Shown piece after piece: positions 27,561 to 36,250 of a stretch of 64,000 nucleotides of DNA (position 1 is the stretch's first letter; each line of letters opens with the position of its first letter). The translations under genes and the position numbers were made by a program. The DNA comes from Sphingomonas sp. ID1715 (lineage in GTDB: Bacteria > Pseudomonadota > Alphaproteobacteria > Sphingomonadales > Sphingomonadaceae): contig NZ_JABEPR010000001.1 in NCBI RefSeq assembly GCF_013044515.1, positions 958,061 through 1,022,060 on the forward strand. Reading direction: 5' to 3'. The notes beneath the pieces are model-generated. The model was not told the DNA's origin. It saw nothing but the letters and a program-made list of their open reading frames with translations, and searched no databases.

Positions 27561-30008
27561 TTAAAACCGCGTGCTTGCCGTCACGCCATAGGTGCGCGGA
27601 TCGCCCGGCTGGCCGGCGATCAGGCCGGTGCTGCCGGGGGTGATCGCCAGCAACTCGTAATAGCGGGTGTTGGTGGCGTTCCGCACCCAGCCGAACACGT
27701 TCAGGCCCTCATCGGTACGGAAGCCGAGCCGCAGATTGGCGAGCCCATAGCCGTTCACGTCCATATAGATCGAACGCGAGGGGTTGGACGAGAATTTCGA
27801 GCGGTAGCTGCCGTCCACGCCGAAATAGACCTCGCCTTCGCGGCCGAGCACGCGCGTCGGCACATTATACTCCGCGCCGTAGGAGAAGGACCATTTGGAG
27901 ATGCCGGGCAGCCACTGGCCCGAAATGTCGCAGCTGGCCGGGCTGAGGCCGCCGGGCGTGCCGGGAGCGCTCGGCGTCTGGCCGGCGGCAACGGTCCCTC
28001 CGCCCGACAGTTCGGGCGGGCATGGCGCGCCGGTGAACTTCACATATTTGTGATCGGTAAAGGCACCGTTTGCATAGAGGCTGAGGCGATCGTCGGGGCG
28101 GTAGGCGAGGTCCGCCTCGATCCCGCGCACCCGCACCTTCTGGGCATTGGCGAGATAGCCGCGCACGGTGCTGATCGCGCCGCTGTTGACCAGCGCCTGA
28201 TAGTTTTTGATCTCCGTCCAGAAGCCGGCAAGGTTGAAGGTCATGCGCCGGTCGAAGAACTGTGTCTTCAAACCCAGCTCGAAATGGTCGACATCCTCGG
28301 GCTTGACCGTGGTGACGCTGAGCACCGGCAGGTTGTTCGCATCGAGCGGCAGGCCGGCAAGGTTGATGCCACCGGACTTATAGCTTTTCGCATAGGTGCC
28401 GTAGGCGAGCACGTCTTCGGCCAGCTTGTACGAGATGGTGAAGTCGCCCGACACGTTCCAGTCGCTGAACCGGGGCGCATAGCTTTGCGGGGCAAGCGTC
28501 GCGCATTGGTCGCGCACCACGCTGCTGGCCGGGACCGGGTTGCAGACGATCGGCACGCCCGCGCCGTTGAACACGGTCGCGACATAGCTGCCTGATTTCT
28601 TGTCATAATTCACGCGCAGGCCCGGCTGTAGCGTCAGCCGGTCGGTGACGTGCCAGGCCAGCTGGCCGAAAGCGGCGAGGCTGGTCGTCTTGAGCAGAAT
28701 GTCGTTTTCCGAGCGCAGGCCGTTCAGCACCGCCGGGTTGCAGGCGTTGGCCGTGGGGGTGGCGCAGCCCGCCGAACCCACCGGCACATTGCCGGGGTTG
28801 AGCGTCCAGCGGCTCGCGGCAGAGCCCTGCTGCTGCGCACCGGTAGTGTGCTGCTTCTGGTGATAGGCGAAGACACCGAGCGTATAGTCGAACCGCTCCC
28901 CGTCGACCGAATAGCGGAACTCCTGCGAATATTGATCCTGCTTCGACGGGTTGGCGGACACCGGCGTGATCGGCAGGCCCGTGAAGTCGCGGTCGTTGGA
29001 CGGCCCCCAGTTCCAGAAGCGCCACGCCGAGACCGAGGTCAGCGTGCCGGGGCCAACGTCCCATTCGGCCCGCAGCGAGACGCCCCCGATTTCCTGGAAA
29101 GCGTCCAGCGGCGAGTCCAGGTCCGCCAGGCGATCGAACGCATTGCGGCTGGGCGGCGCGTAGCCGAATGCCGCGGCCAGCGCGTCATATTGACGGTTGA
29201 GCGGGCGCTGCGTCCGACCGACGCGCACATAGATTTGCGCGCAGCATTCCGGGTTCTGACGGTTATAGTCGCCCGTCACGGTGAGGCTGAGAGCATCCGT
29301 CGCTTTCCACAACAGACTGCCGCGCAGGCCCAGATTGTCCTGCTCGTTGACCCAGCGGTCGGACTTCACATTGAAGATCGTGCCGCGCCGCTGCGTCGCC
29401 CCCGCGGCCAGCCGGATCGCGAGCCTGTCGTCGATCAGCGGCCCGGACACGGACCCCTTGGCCTGGAGATATTCGAGATTGCCGAAGCTGATCTCGACCC
29501 GTCCCTCGGGCGAGAAGCTTGGCGCGCGCGTAGTGATGTTGATCGCGCCCGCGGTCGTGTTCTTGCCGTAGAGCGTGCCTTGCGGCCCGCGCAGCACCTC
29601 GACCCGCTCGACATCGACGAAGTCGAAGGTCGCGGCGGCGATGCGGCTATTATAGACCTGGTCGACATAGATGCCGACGCCCTGTTCGATGCCGTCGTTG
29701 GTCAGGCCGAACGGCGCGCCCAGGCCGCGGATGTTGGCGGCGGAGTTGCGCGGGTTGGTCGAATAGAATTGCAGCGAGGGCTGCAGCTGCGTCAGCCGCC
29801 CGACATTGCTGGAGCCGGTCGCCGCCAGGCTGTCGCCGGTGAAGGCCGCGACGGCGATCGGCACGTTCTGCACGCTTTCCTCGCGCCGCCGGGCGGTGAC
29901 GACGAGGTCGCCGTCCTTGAACACCTCGAAGTCGCGCGCAGGCGTCTCCTGTGCAATGGCAGGCGTGCAGCCCAACATGGCCGCGCCGAGCAACAGAGTC
30001 CTCTTCAT
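27561..30008 (-). CDS. TonB-dependent outer-membrane receptor
   Basis: The 815-aa product has a signal peptide (MKRTLLLGAAMLGCTPAIAQ), then a TonB-box-like DLVVTARRREESVQNVP region, a plug with LQPSLQFYSTNPRNSAANIRG and the RVEVLRGPQGTLYGKNTTAG signature, and a long beta-barrel ending in an aromatic residue (TASTRF). The VTARRREE plug style is the large sphingomonad receptor class of mostly unknown substrates, often aromatic or plant-derived compounds. It stands alone between a convergent amidohydrolase and a divergent enoyl-CoA hydratase, so the substrate cannot be inferred from context. Confidence 0.95.
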   Translation of the reverse strand: MKRTLLLGAAMLGCTPAIAQETPARDFEVFKDGDLVVTARRREESVQNVPIAVAAFTGDSLAATGSSNVGRLTQLQPSLQFYSTNPRNSAANIRGLGAPFGLTNDGIEQGVGIYVDQVYNSRIAAATFDFVDVERVEVLRGPQGTLYGKNTTAGAINITTRAPSFSPEGRVEISFGNLEYLQAKGSVSGPLIDDRLAIRLAAGATQRRGTIFNVKSDRWVNEQDNLGLRGSLLWKATDALSLTVTGDYNRQNPECCAQIYVRVGRTQRPLNRQYDALAAAFGYAPPSRNAFDRLADLDSPLDAFQEIGGVSLRAEWDVGPGTLTSVSAWRFWNWGPSNDRDFTGLPITPVSANPSKQDQYSQEFRYSVDGERFDYTLGVFAYHQKQHTTGAQQQGSAASRWTLNPGNVPVGSAGCATPTANACNPAVLNGLRSENDILLKTTSLAAFGQLAWHVTDRLTLQPGLRVNYDKKSGSYVATVFNGAGVPIVCNPVPASSVVRDQCATLAPQSYAPRFSDWNVSGDFTISYKLAEDVLAYGTYAKSYKSGGINLAGLPLDANNLPVLSVTTVKPEDVDHFELGLKTQFFDRRMTFNLAGFWTEIKNYQALVNSGAISTVRGYLANAQKVRVRGIEADLAYRPDDRLSLYANGAFTDHKYVKFTGAPCPPELSGGGTVAAGQTPSAPGTPGGLSPASCDISGQWLPGISKWSFSYGAEYNVPTRVLGREGEVYFGVDGSYRSKFSSNPSRSIYMDVNGYGLANLRLGFRTDEGLNVFGWVRNATNTRYYELLAITPGSTGLIAGQPGDPRTYGVTASTRF

Positions 30009-30117
30009 CCCCTTGGTCCTCCTGCCGGTGAGCTTCTCAACTGCAACGGTAGAGAACCAGAAAGAATTCGTTTCAGCCGCTTCACCCCGCCCTTAATCTG
30101 GCGCCAAGGAGGCACGG

Positions 30118-31023
30118 ATGACCGCACAAGAAACCATCGAAGCCACCGTGGATGACGGCATCATGACGATCACCCTCAATCGCCCGGACCGGCTGAATGC
30201 CTTTACTCCGACGATGATGCGGGAGCTGATCGCCGCCTTCGACGAAGCCGATGCCGATGATTCGGTGCGCGCCGTTATCATGACCGGGGCGGGCCGGGCC
30301 TATTGCGCCGGGGCCGATCTGGGCGGAGGCGGCGAGACCTTCGACTATGCCAAGCGCCCCGACCAGCTGGAGCAGGGCTCGCCGATCCGCGAGGACGGCA
30401 GCGTCGATTATTCGCACCCCGGCGTTCGTGATGGCGGCGGACGCCTGACCTTGCGGATCTTCAACTGCCGGAAGCCGGTGATCGGCGCGATCAACGGGCC
30501 GGCCGTCGGCATCGGCGTGACGATGACGCTGCCGATGGACTTCCGGCTGGCCAGCGACGGGGCGAAGTTCGGTTTCGTGTTCGCCCGGCGCGGTATCGTG
30601 CCCGAAGCGGCGTCGAGCTGGTTCCTGCCGCGCCTGGTCGGCATAGGCCAGGCCCTCGACTGGTGCTATTCCGGCCGGGTGTTCGGCGCGGAGGAAGCGC
30701 TGAAGGGCGCCCTGGTGCGCTCGATCCACGCACCCGATCAGCTGCTCGACGCGGCCCGCAGGCTTGCCTGGGAACTGACCGCCCAGAGCGCGCCGGTCTC
30801 GATCGCGCTCACTCGCCAGATGATGTGGCGGATGATGGGTGCCGAGCATCCGATGATCGCCCATCGCCTTGACAGCCGCGCCATCTGGTCGCGCGGCCAG
30901 AGCGGCGACGCAAAGGAGGGGGTCACCTCCTTCCTCGAGAAGCGCGAAGCCAGCTATCCGGATCGCGTGTCGGCGGACTTTCCCGACCTCGGCGAGCTGC
31001 TGGCCGATCCGGAATACCAATGA
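30118..31023 (+). CDS. Enoyl-CoA hydratase/isomerase family protein
   Basis: The 301-aa crotonase-fold enzyme starts at ATG 30118 behind a strong AAGGAGG. It has the acyl-CoA-binding GAGRAYCAGADLGGG segment (about residues 61-75), the oxyanion-hole GPAVGIGVTMTLPMDFRLAS and FARRGIVPEAASSWFLPRLVG, which carries the second catalytic glutamate position. It is expected to hydrate trans-2-enoyl-CoA in beta-oxidation. It is somewhat longer than the classical ~260 aa because of an insertion after residue 75. The gene diverges from the TonB receptor and is followed at once by a repeat. Confidence 0.9.
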   Translation: MTAQETIEATVDDGIMTITLNRPDRLNAFTPTMMRELIAAFDEADADDSVRAVIMTGAGRAYCAGADLGGGGETFDYAKRPDQLEQGSPIREDGSVDYSHPGVRDGGGRLTLRIFNCRKPVIGAINGPAVGIGVTMTLPMDFRLASDGAKFGFVFARRGIVPEAASSWFLPRLVGIGQALDWCYSGRVFGAEEALKGALVRSIHAPDQLLDAARRLAWELTAQSAPVSIALTRQMMWRMMGAEHPMIAHRLDSRAIWSRGQSGDAKEGVTSFLEKREASYPDRVSADFPDLGELLADPEYQ

Positions 31024-31114
31024 TCGTCATCCCCGCGAAAGCGGGGACCCAGCTTCTTCCTTCTTTGCTGCGTTTCGATAAGAAGGCTGGGTTCCCGCTT
31101 GCGCGGGAATGACG
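31024..31114. repeat. Palindromic repeat (family C)
   Basis: TCGTCATCCCCGCGAAAGCG at the left end and CCCGCTTGCGCGGGAATGAC at the right form inverted arms with CCCAGCTTCTT/AAGAAGGCTGGG internal pairing. It starts one base after the enoyl-CoA hydratase stop codon and reaches the Shine-Dalgarno of the permease. This is a widespread proteobacterial intergenic repeat. Confidence 0.88.
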
Positions 31115-31128
31115 AAGGGGTGTGTGCA

Positions 31129-32583
31129 GTGAACAAATTACTCCGCCGCAAGGCGATCACCGCGGCAGAGGACCAGCCGCACGAGCACCGCCTTGCCCGC
31201 ACCCTGTCCTGGCCGCACCTCGTCGCGCTCGGCGTCGGGGCGATCGTCGGCACCGGCATCCTGACCCTGATCGGCGTCGGCGCCGACCGGGCCGGGCCGG
31301 CCGTGCTGTTGAGCTTTGTAGTCGCCGGCGCGATCTGCGCCTGCGCGGCGCTCTGCTATGCCGAAATGGCCACGATGATCCCCGCGTCGGGGAGCGCCTA
31401 TACCTATAGCTATTCGGTGTTGGGCGAAGTCTTTGCCTGGGTGGTCGGGTGGAGCCTGATCCTCGAATATTCGCTGGTGGTGGCCACGGTGGCGGTCGGC
31501 TGGTCCGGCTATGCCGTCGGCTTCCTCAAGGGGCTCGGTATCGTGCTGCCGGAGGTGCTGACCCATGGGCCGGCGGTCGCCGGAAGCCTGTTCGACGGCA
31601 CGCTCCATTTCACCCAGGCCGGCACCAACCTGCCGGCCATCTTCATCATCGCGGTGGTCGCAGGCCTGCTGATGCTCGGCACCAAGGAAAGTGCGAACAT
31701 CAACACCGCGCTGGTGGTGCTCAAGATCGTGACGCTCGCCCTCTTCGTCGGCGTCGCCCTGCCCCATTTCGACCCGGCCAACCTCGAACCGTTCGCGCCC
31801 AATGGCTATGGCAGCGTGCCGGGCGAGGGCGGGGTCAAGTTCGGCATGATGGGGGCCGCGGCCATCATCTTCTTCGCCTTCTATGGTTTCGACGCGATCT
31901 CGACCGCTGCCGAAGAGGCGAAGAACCCGGACCGGGACCTCGCCATCGGCATCGTCGGGTCGATGGTCGCTTGCACGATCATCTACATGATCGTCGCCGC
32001 GGCGGCCGTCGGCGCGATCGGCTATACCCAGTTCGCCAAGAGCCCCGAGCCGCTGGCGCTGATCTTGCGGGAGATCGGCAGCCCCGGCGTCGCGACGATC
32101 GTCGCTGCCGCCGCGGCCATTGCGTTGCCGACCGTGCTGCTCGCCTTCCTCTATGGCCAGACCCGCATCTTCATGGTTATGGCCCGCGACGGCTTCCTGC
32201 CGACCGGCCTCGCCCGAGTGTCGAAGCGCGGCACGCCGGCGACGATCACGGCCGTGACCGCAATCTTCGTCGCCTTCATCGCCGCCGTGACGCCGCTCGA
32301 CCTGATCGCGTCGCTCGCGAATGCGGGGACGCTCTGCGCGTTCATCGCCGTCGCGGTCTGCGTGCTGGTGATGCGCAAGCGGGCGCCGGATATCCGCCGC
32401 GGCTTCACAACACCGCTCGCCTGGCTGGTCGCGCCGGCCGCCATCCTCGGCTGCCTTTACCTGTTCACCAGCCTGCAGTCGGTCACGCAGATCAGCTTCT
32501 TCGTGTGGAACGGGATCGGGCTGCTGATCTATCTGACCTATGGCGTGGCGCGCAGCCGCGCTACTTCGCCCGCGTCCAGGTAA
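31129..32583 (+). CDS. APC-superfamily amino-acid permease
   Basis: The 484-aa polytopic protein has about twelve hydrophobic segments. It starts at GTG 31129, eight bases after AAGGGG. The first helix shows VALGVGAIVGTGILTLIGVGA, the substrate-binding signature of cationic-amino-acid-type APC transporters, followed by AGPAVLLSFVVAGAICACAALCYAEMA and a central FFAFYGFDAISTAAEEAKNP. It likely imports amino acids; specificity is not visible. Its 3' end overlaps the convergent DUF2147 gene by 23 bases. The frame begins further upstream inside the repeat, which is not coding. Confidence 0.92.
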   Translation: MNKLLRRKAITAAEDQPHEHRLARTLSWPHLVALGVGAIVGTGILTLIGVGADRAGPAVLLSFVVAGAICACAALCYAEMATMIPASGSAYTYSYSVLGEVFAWVVGWSLILEYSLVVATVAVGWSGYAVGFLKGLGIVLPEVLTHGPAVAGSLFDGTLHFTQAGTNLPAIFIIAVVAGLLMLGTKESANINTALVVLKIVTLALFVGVALPHFDPANLEPFAPNGYGSVPGEGGVKFGMMGAAAIIFFAFYGFDAISTAAEEAKNPDRDLAIGIVGSMVACTIIYMIVAAAAVGAIGYTQFAKSPEPLALILREIGSPGVATIVAAAAAIALPTVLLAFLYGQTRIFMVMARDGFLPTGLARVSKRGTPATITAVTAIFVAFIAAVTPLDLIASLANAGTLCAFIAVAVCVLVMRKRAPDIRRGFTTPLAWLVAPAAILGCLYLFTSLQSVTQISFFVWNGIGLLIYLTYGVARSRATSPASR

Positions 32584-32962
32584 CCGAGCGGCAGAAGATC
32601 GCGACGCAACCGGTCAGCTTCAGCGTGTTGGGGCCGGTACGCTGGAGCGTGCTCCGATAGCTCTTGCCGTTCTTCGGATCATAGGCGGTGCCACGCCACA
32701 GCGCGCCATCGTCGACGAAGCCGGTCAGGATCGGCAGCCCCACGATCGGGCGGCTGCGCAACCGCGCGTCCGGGTTGTTGATGTCGGTCCCGGGACCTTT
32801 CACCGGCACCAGCGTCTTGGCCAGCCGGCCGCACAGCCGAGAGCCACATTGGCCGATCTCGATCAACCCGTCCTTAGTGTCGGTGAGCCAGGTTCCCGTC
32901 ACCGGCTGGGCGGCTTGGGCGGGGAAAGCTGCCGCCGTCAACAGCAGAATCGTCCAGCGCAT
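32561..32962 (-). CDS. DUF2147 family secreted protein
   Basis: The 133-aa product starts at ATG 32962 with GGAGAAGAG upstream. Residues 1-18 form a signal peptide (MRWTILLLTAAAFPAQA). The mature protein has GTWLTDTKDGLIEIGQCGSR, LCGRLAKTL, a central GLPILTGFV and the closing LKLTGCVAIFCRSVTWTR, all typical of DUF2147, a periplasmic lipocalin-like family of unknown role. Four cysteines could form two disulfides. Its last 23 bases overlap the permease gene, leaving no room for a terminator. Confidence 0.88.
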   Translation of the reverse strand: MRWTILLLTAAAFPAQAAQPVTGTWLTDTKDGLIEIGQCGSRLCGRLAKTLVPVKGPGTDINNPDARLRSRPIVGLPILTGFVDDGALWRGTAYDPKNGKSYRSTLQRTGPNTLKLTGCVAIFCRSVTWTRAK

Positions 32963-32970
32963 CTCTTCTC

Positions 32971-33024
32971 CGTTCGTATCGAGCGAAGTCGAGATACGTT
33001 TCTCGACTGCGCTCGAAACGAACG
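32971..33024. repeat. Palindromic repeat (family B)
   Basis: CGTTCGTATCGAGCGAAGTC at the left and CTCGACTGCGCTCGAAACGA at the right pair with few mismatches. It lies between the divergent DUF2147 and beta-helix genes and resembles 36183-36238 closely. Confidence 0.85.
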
Positions 33025-33070
33025 GGAGAGGGGTAGTTGTCAAGAGCCGCCGTTGCGGTAGCTTACACAC

Positions 33071-34258
33071 ATGAAAGCGCTCCTCCTCGCCCTTCTCGCC
33101 ACGGCGGCGCCGCTCGCCGCCAAGACCGTCACCGTCGCGCCGGGCGCCGATGTCCAGGAACGGCTCCAGACCGCGCTGATCGAAGCAGCGCCGGGCGACA
33201 CGATCCAGCTCGGCGCCGGCCGGTTCGAGCTGAGCGACGGCCTTTCCCTCGATGTCGATAAGGTAACGGTGCACGGCGCCGGCCGCGACGCCACGGTGCT
33301 GAGCTTCAAGGGGCAGAAGGGCGCCGGCGAGGGCCTGCTGGTCACGTCCGACGACGTCGTGCTCCGCGACTTCTCCGTGGAGGACAGCAAGGGCGACGGC
33401 ATCAAGTCGAAGGGCGCCGACCGCATCGTCTATCACGATATCCGCGTCGAATGGACCGGAGGACCGAAGGAGACCAACGGCGCCTATGGCGTCTATCCGG
33501 TCAGCTCGACGGACGTGCTGATCGACAAGGTGCTGGTGCGCGGCGCATCCGACGCCGGCATCTATGTCGGTCAGTCCAAGAACATCGTCGTGCGCAACTC
33601 GATCGCGGAACGGAACGTCGCCGGGATCGAGATCGAAAACAGCTACAATGCGGACGTCCACGACAATGTCGCGCGGCACAATACCGGCGGGATCCTCGTC
33701 TTCGACCTGCCAAACCTGCCGCAGATGGGCGGCCACTCGATCCGCGTCTTCGCCAATCAGGTGACCGACAATGACACGCCGAACTTCGCGCCCAAGGGCA
33801 ATATCGTCGCGTCCGTGCCGATGGGCACCGGCGTGATGGTGATGGCCAATCGCGACGTGCACGTCTTTCGCAACACGCTGGCCAACAATGCGAGCTCGAA
33901 CGTGATGCTGATCGGCTATCGCCGGCCGTTCGAGGACAAGACCTATAATCCGCTGATCCGGCAGGTGGTGGTGCGCGACAACCAGCATGGCCGGGCCGGG
34001 TTCGCGCCCGCCTTCCCCGGCGGTGCGGAGCTGGCCGGTGCGCTGGGTGGCGCCTTGCCGCCGGTCATGTGGGACGGCACCGGCGAAGGCGTGCTGGTCG
34101 CGGAAAAGAATGTGCCGACGCTCACCTTGGGCCTCCCCTCGCCGTCCACTCCGGTCGAGCAGGCCAAGCCGTCGCTGGCCAAATTCGATGGCGTGCAGGC
34201 ATCGGTCGAACCCAAGGCGGTCGTGCTGCCAGCCTCCATGGAGGCGGCGATCAAGTGA
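33071..34258 (+). CDS. Secreted parallel beta-helix protein (TIGR03805-like), partner of a di-haem cytochrome
   Basis: The 395-aa product has a signal peptide (residues 1-18, ending LAA-K) and a right-handed parallel beta-helix with repeated short strands such as VTVHGAGRD, VVLRDFSVEDS, VLIDKVLVRGAS, IVVRNSIAERN and VFRNTLANN. NAxVHxN-like turns recur at about 20-25 residue spacing. The arrangement and the downstream cytochrome match the TIGR03805/TIGR03806 gene pair, a conserved duo of unknown function. Its stop codon overlaps the next gene's GTG (GTGA), implying coupled synthesis. It is followed by an extended Pro/Ala C-terminal tail. Carbohydrate or polymer binding is a guess from the fold. 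Confidence 0.85.
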   Translation: MKALLLALLATAAPLAAKTVTVAPGADVQERLQTALIEAAPGDTIQLGAGRFELSDGLSLDVDKVTVHGAGRDATVLSFKGQKGAGEGLLVTSDDVVLRDFSVEDSKGDGIKSKGADRIVYHDIRVEWTGGPKETNGAYGVYPVSSTDVLIDKVLVRGASDAGIYVGQSKNIVVRNSIAERNVAGIEIENSYNADVHDNVARHNTGGILVFDLPNLPQMGGHSIRVFANQVTDNDTPNFAPKGNIVASVPMGTGVMVMANRDVHVFRNTLANNASSNVMLIGYRRPFEDKTYNPLIRQVVVRDNQHGRAGFAPAFPGGAELAGALGGALPPVMWDGTGEGVLVAEKNVPTLTLGLPSPSTPVEQAKPSLAKFDGVQASVEPKAVVLPASMEAAIK

Positions 34259-35208
34259 GATGGGCGCTCGCCGTGGCCGCGCTGGGGCTGCTGACCAGCG
34301 CCGCGCGGCCGGGCGTCGATGATGCGCTGATCACCGGCGACACGCTGCCGCAGAAACTGTCGGAGTTCCGCTTCTTCCTCGGCGACCAGCCAAATGCCCG
34401 CGTCACACCCTACACGCTCGCGACGCCGCTCTTCTCCGATTACGCCGACAAGCAGCGCTTCATCTATGTGCCCGCGGGACAAAAGGCGCGGCACCAAGGC
34501 GACGGGCTGATCGAGCTGCCGATTGGCTCCGCGCTGATCAAGACCTTCGGCTATCCGGGCCAGAAGCTCGAAACCCGCGTGCTGCTGCGCCGGGCGGGCG
34601 GCTGGGTGGCTCTCCCCTATGTCTGGGAGGAAGGGGATGCCGTGCTGAAGCGCGGCGGGAAGAGGCTTGAGGTGACGGCGCACGGCCAGACGATCAGCTA
34701 TGCCGTGCCGAACCAGAACCAGTGCAAGGAATGCCACCAGTCCTCCGGCACGATCCAGCCGATCGGACCGAAGGCGCGCAACTTGGGCGCGGCGCAGCTC
34801 AAGGGGCTGGTACAGGCCGGCCTGCTCGACCGCGCGGCCGTCGGCTACGTGCTGCCACGCTGGGACGACGCCAAGGCGCCGGTCGCCGAGCGCGCCCGCG
34901 CCTATCTCGACATCAATTGCGGCCATTGCCATTCGCGCACCGGCATCGCGAACAATAGCGGCCTTTACCTGACCTGGGAGGAAGCGGACCCGGTCGCGCG
35001 CGGCATCGGCAAGACGCCGGTCGCCGCCGGTCGGGGCAGCGGCGGGCTGGAGGTGGCGATCGCGCCGGGCGAGCCGGACAAATCGATCCTGCTCTATCGG
35101 ATGAACAGCACGGAGCCCGGCGTCGCCATGCCGGAACTCGGCCGGTCGCTGGTGCACAAGGAAGGCGTCGCGCTGGTGCGGGATTATATCGCGGGGCTGC
35201 CACATTAA
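34255..35208 (+). CDS. Di-haem c-type cytochrome-like protein (TIGR03806-like), coupled to the beta-helix gene
   Basis: The 317-aa product starts at GTG 34255, which overlaps the beta-helix stop. Residues 1-17 form a signal peptide. Two CxxCH haem-binding motifs occur: CKECH (157-161) and CGHCH (222-226). Upstream is a conserved-looking YTLATPLFSDYADKQRFIYVP, IELPIGSALIKTFGY and LETRVLLRR segment that is not cytochrome-like and defines the family. It should be periplasmic with two covalent haems. The recurring pairing with a beta-helix protein suggests an oxidoreductase acting on a bound polymer or metabolite, but no substrate is known. Confidence 0.87.
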   Translation: MRWALAVAALGLLTSAARPGVDDALITGDTLPQKLSEFRFFLGDQPNARVTPYTLATPLFSDYADKQRFIYVPAGQKARHQGDGLIELPIGSALIKTFGYPGQKLETRVLLRRAGGWVALPYVWEEGDAVLKRGGKRLEVTAHGQTISYAVPNQNQCKECHQSSGTIQPIGPKARNLGAAQLKGLVQAGLLDRAAVGYVLPRWDDAKAPVAERARAYLDINCGHCHSRTGIANNSGLYLTWEEADPVARGIGKTPVAAGRGSGGLEVAIAPGEPDKSILLYRMNSTEPGVAMPELGRSLVHKEGVALVRDYIAGLPH

Positions 35209-35210
35209 AT

Positions 35211-35297
35211 CGGTTTGGCCTGAGCTTGTCGAAGGCCTCCCTTTCTGTACACGAAGCCATGAGGAAGAGAGGGCTTCGACAGGCTCAGCCCAAACCG
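35211..35297. repeat. Palindromic repeat (family D)
   Basis: CGGTTTGGCCTGAGCTTGTC at the left and GACAGGCTCAGCCCAAACCG at the right are imperfect inverted arms (35211-35297), with GAAGGCC/GGGCTTC continuing the stem. It sits between the cytochrome and MTA phosphorylase genes. Confidence 0.85.
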
Positions 35298-35307
35298 GAG
35301 TTGATCG

Positions 35308-36180
35308 ATGGCTGAGTGGATGATCGGCGTGCTCGGCGGGTCCGGACTTTACGCGATCGACGATCTCGAAGACGCCGAATGGCGCGGCATCGACACCCCC
35401 TGGGGGGCGCCATCCGACCAGATCCTGACCGGCAGCATCGCGGGCAAGCGCTTCGCCTTTCTGCCCCGTCATGGCCGCGGCCACCCAATCTCGCCCACCG
35501 ACCTCAACTATCGTGCCAACATCGACGCACTGAAGCGGATCGGCTGCACCGACCTGCTCGCCCTCTCCGCCGTCGGATCGCTGCGGGAGGAGCTGGCGCC
35601 GGGCAGGTTCGTCGTGGCCGACCAGTTCATCGACCATACGCGTCACCGCGCCGGCAGCTTCTTCGGCGCCGGGCTGGTCGCGCACGTCTCACTGGCCGAC
35701 CCGGTCTGCCCGCGCCTGTCGAGCCTTGCCGCCGCGGCTGCCACGCGCGCCGGTGCCGAAGTGAGCGAGGGCGGCACCTATATCGCGATCGAAGGGCCGC
35801 AGTTCAGCAGCCGCGCCGAAAGCCACATGTACCGCGCCTGGGGTGCCGATATCATCGGCATGACGGCGATGCCGGAAGCCAAGCTCGCGCGCGAGGCGGA
35901 GCTGCCCTACGCGCTGATCGGCATGGTCACCGACTATGATTGCTGGCGCGAAGGCGAAGCGCATGTCGAGGTAAGCGAAGTGCTGCGCGTCATGCACGAC
36001 AATGCCGGCAAGGCGCGGCGCACCATTGTCGAGCTCGCGCAACTCCTGCCTGCGACGCGGGACCCGAGCCCGATCGACACCTGCCTGGATCATGCGATCG
36101 TAACGGCGCCCGAGCGGCGGGACCCGGCGCTGGTGGCGAAGCTGGATGCCATTGCCGGAAGAGTGTTGCGCAAACCATAA
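35308..36180 (+). CDS. mtnP: S-methyl-5'-thioadenosine phosphorylase
   Basis: The 290-aa PNP-family enzyme splits methylthioadenosine, the by-product of polyamine and acyl-homoserine-lactone synthesis, into adenine and methylthioribose-1-phosphate. It has GVLGGSGLYAIDDL at the N-terminus, the phosphate site LPRHGRGH, INYRANI-like LNYRANIDALK, SAVGSLREELAPG, EGPQFSSRAES with the family's conserved Ser/Arg, and MTAMPEAKLAREAELPYA. MTA over purine-nucleoside specificity is indicated by the MTAMPEA/VTDYDCW pattern. No other methionine-salvage gene is nearby. Confidence 0.92.
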   Translation: MAEWMIGVLGGSGLYAIDDLEDAEWRGIDTPWGAPSDQILTGSIAGKRFAFLPRHGRGHPISPTDLNYRANIDALKRIGCTDLLALSAVGSLREELAPGRFVVADQFIDHTRHRAGSFFGAGLVAHVSLADPVCPRLSSLAAAAATRAGAEVSEGGTYIAIEGPQFSSRAESHMYRAWGADIIGMTAMPEAKLAREAELPYALIGMVTDYDCWREGEAHVEVSEVLRVMHDNAGKARRTIVELAQLLPATRDPSPIDTCLDHAIVTAPERRDPALVAKLDAIAGRVLRKP

Positions 36181-36182
36181 AC

Positions 36183-36238
36183 CGTTCGCTTCGAGCGAAG
36201 TCGAGAAGCCCGTGTCTCGACTGCGCTCGACACGAACG
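36183..36238. repeat. Palindromic repeat (family B)
   Basis: CGTTCGCTTCGAGCGAAGTC at the left, TCGACTGCGCTCGACACGAA at the right, forming an imperfect hairpin. It occupies the whole gap between mtnP and the isomerase gene's Shine-Dalgarno. Confidence 0.85.
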
Positions 36239-36250
36239 GAGGAGAGAGAG

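Noticed and set aside
32963..33988. Upstream extension of the DUF2147 frame to 475 codons
   Set aside because: It is antisense to the beta-helix gene; the ATG at 32962 with signal peptide and Shine-Dalgarno is the real start.
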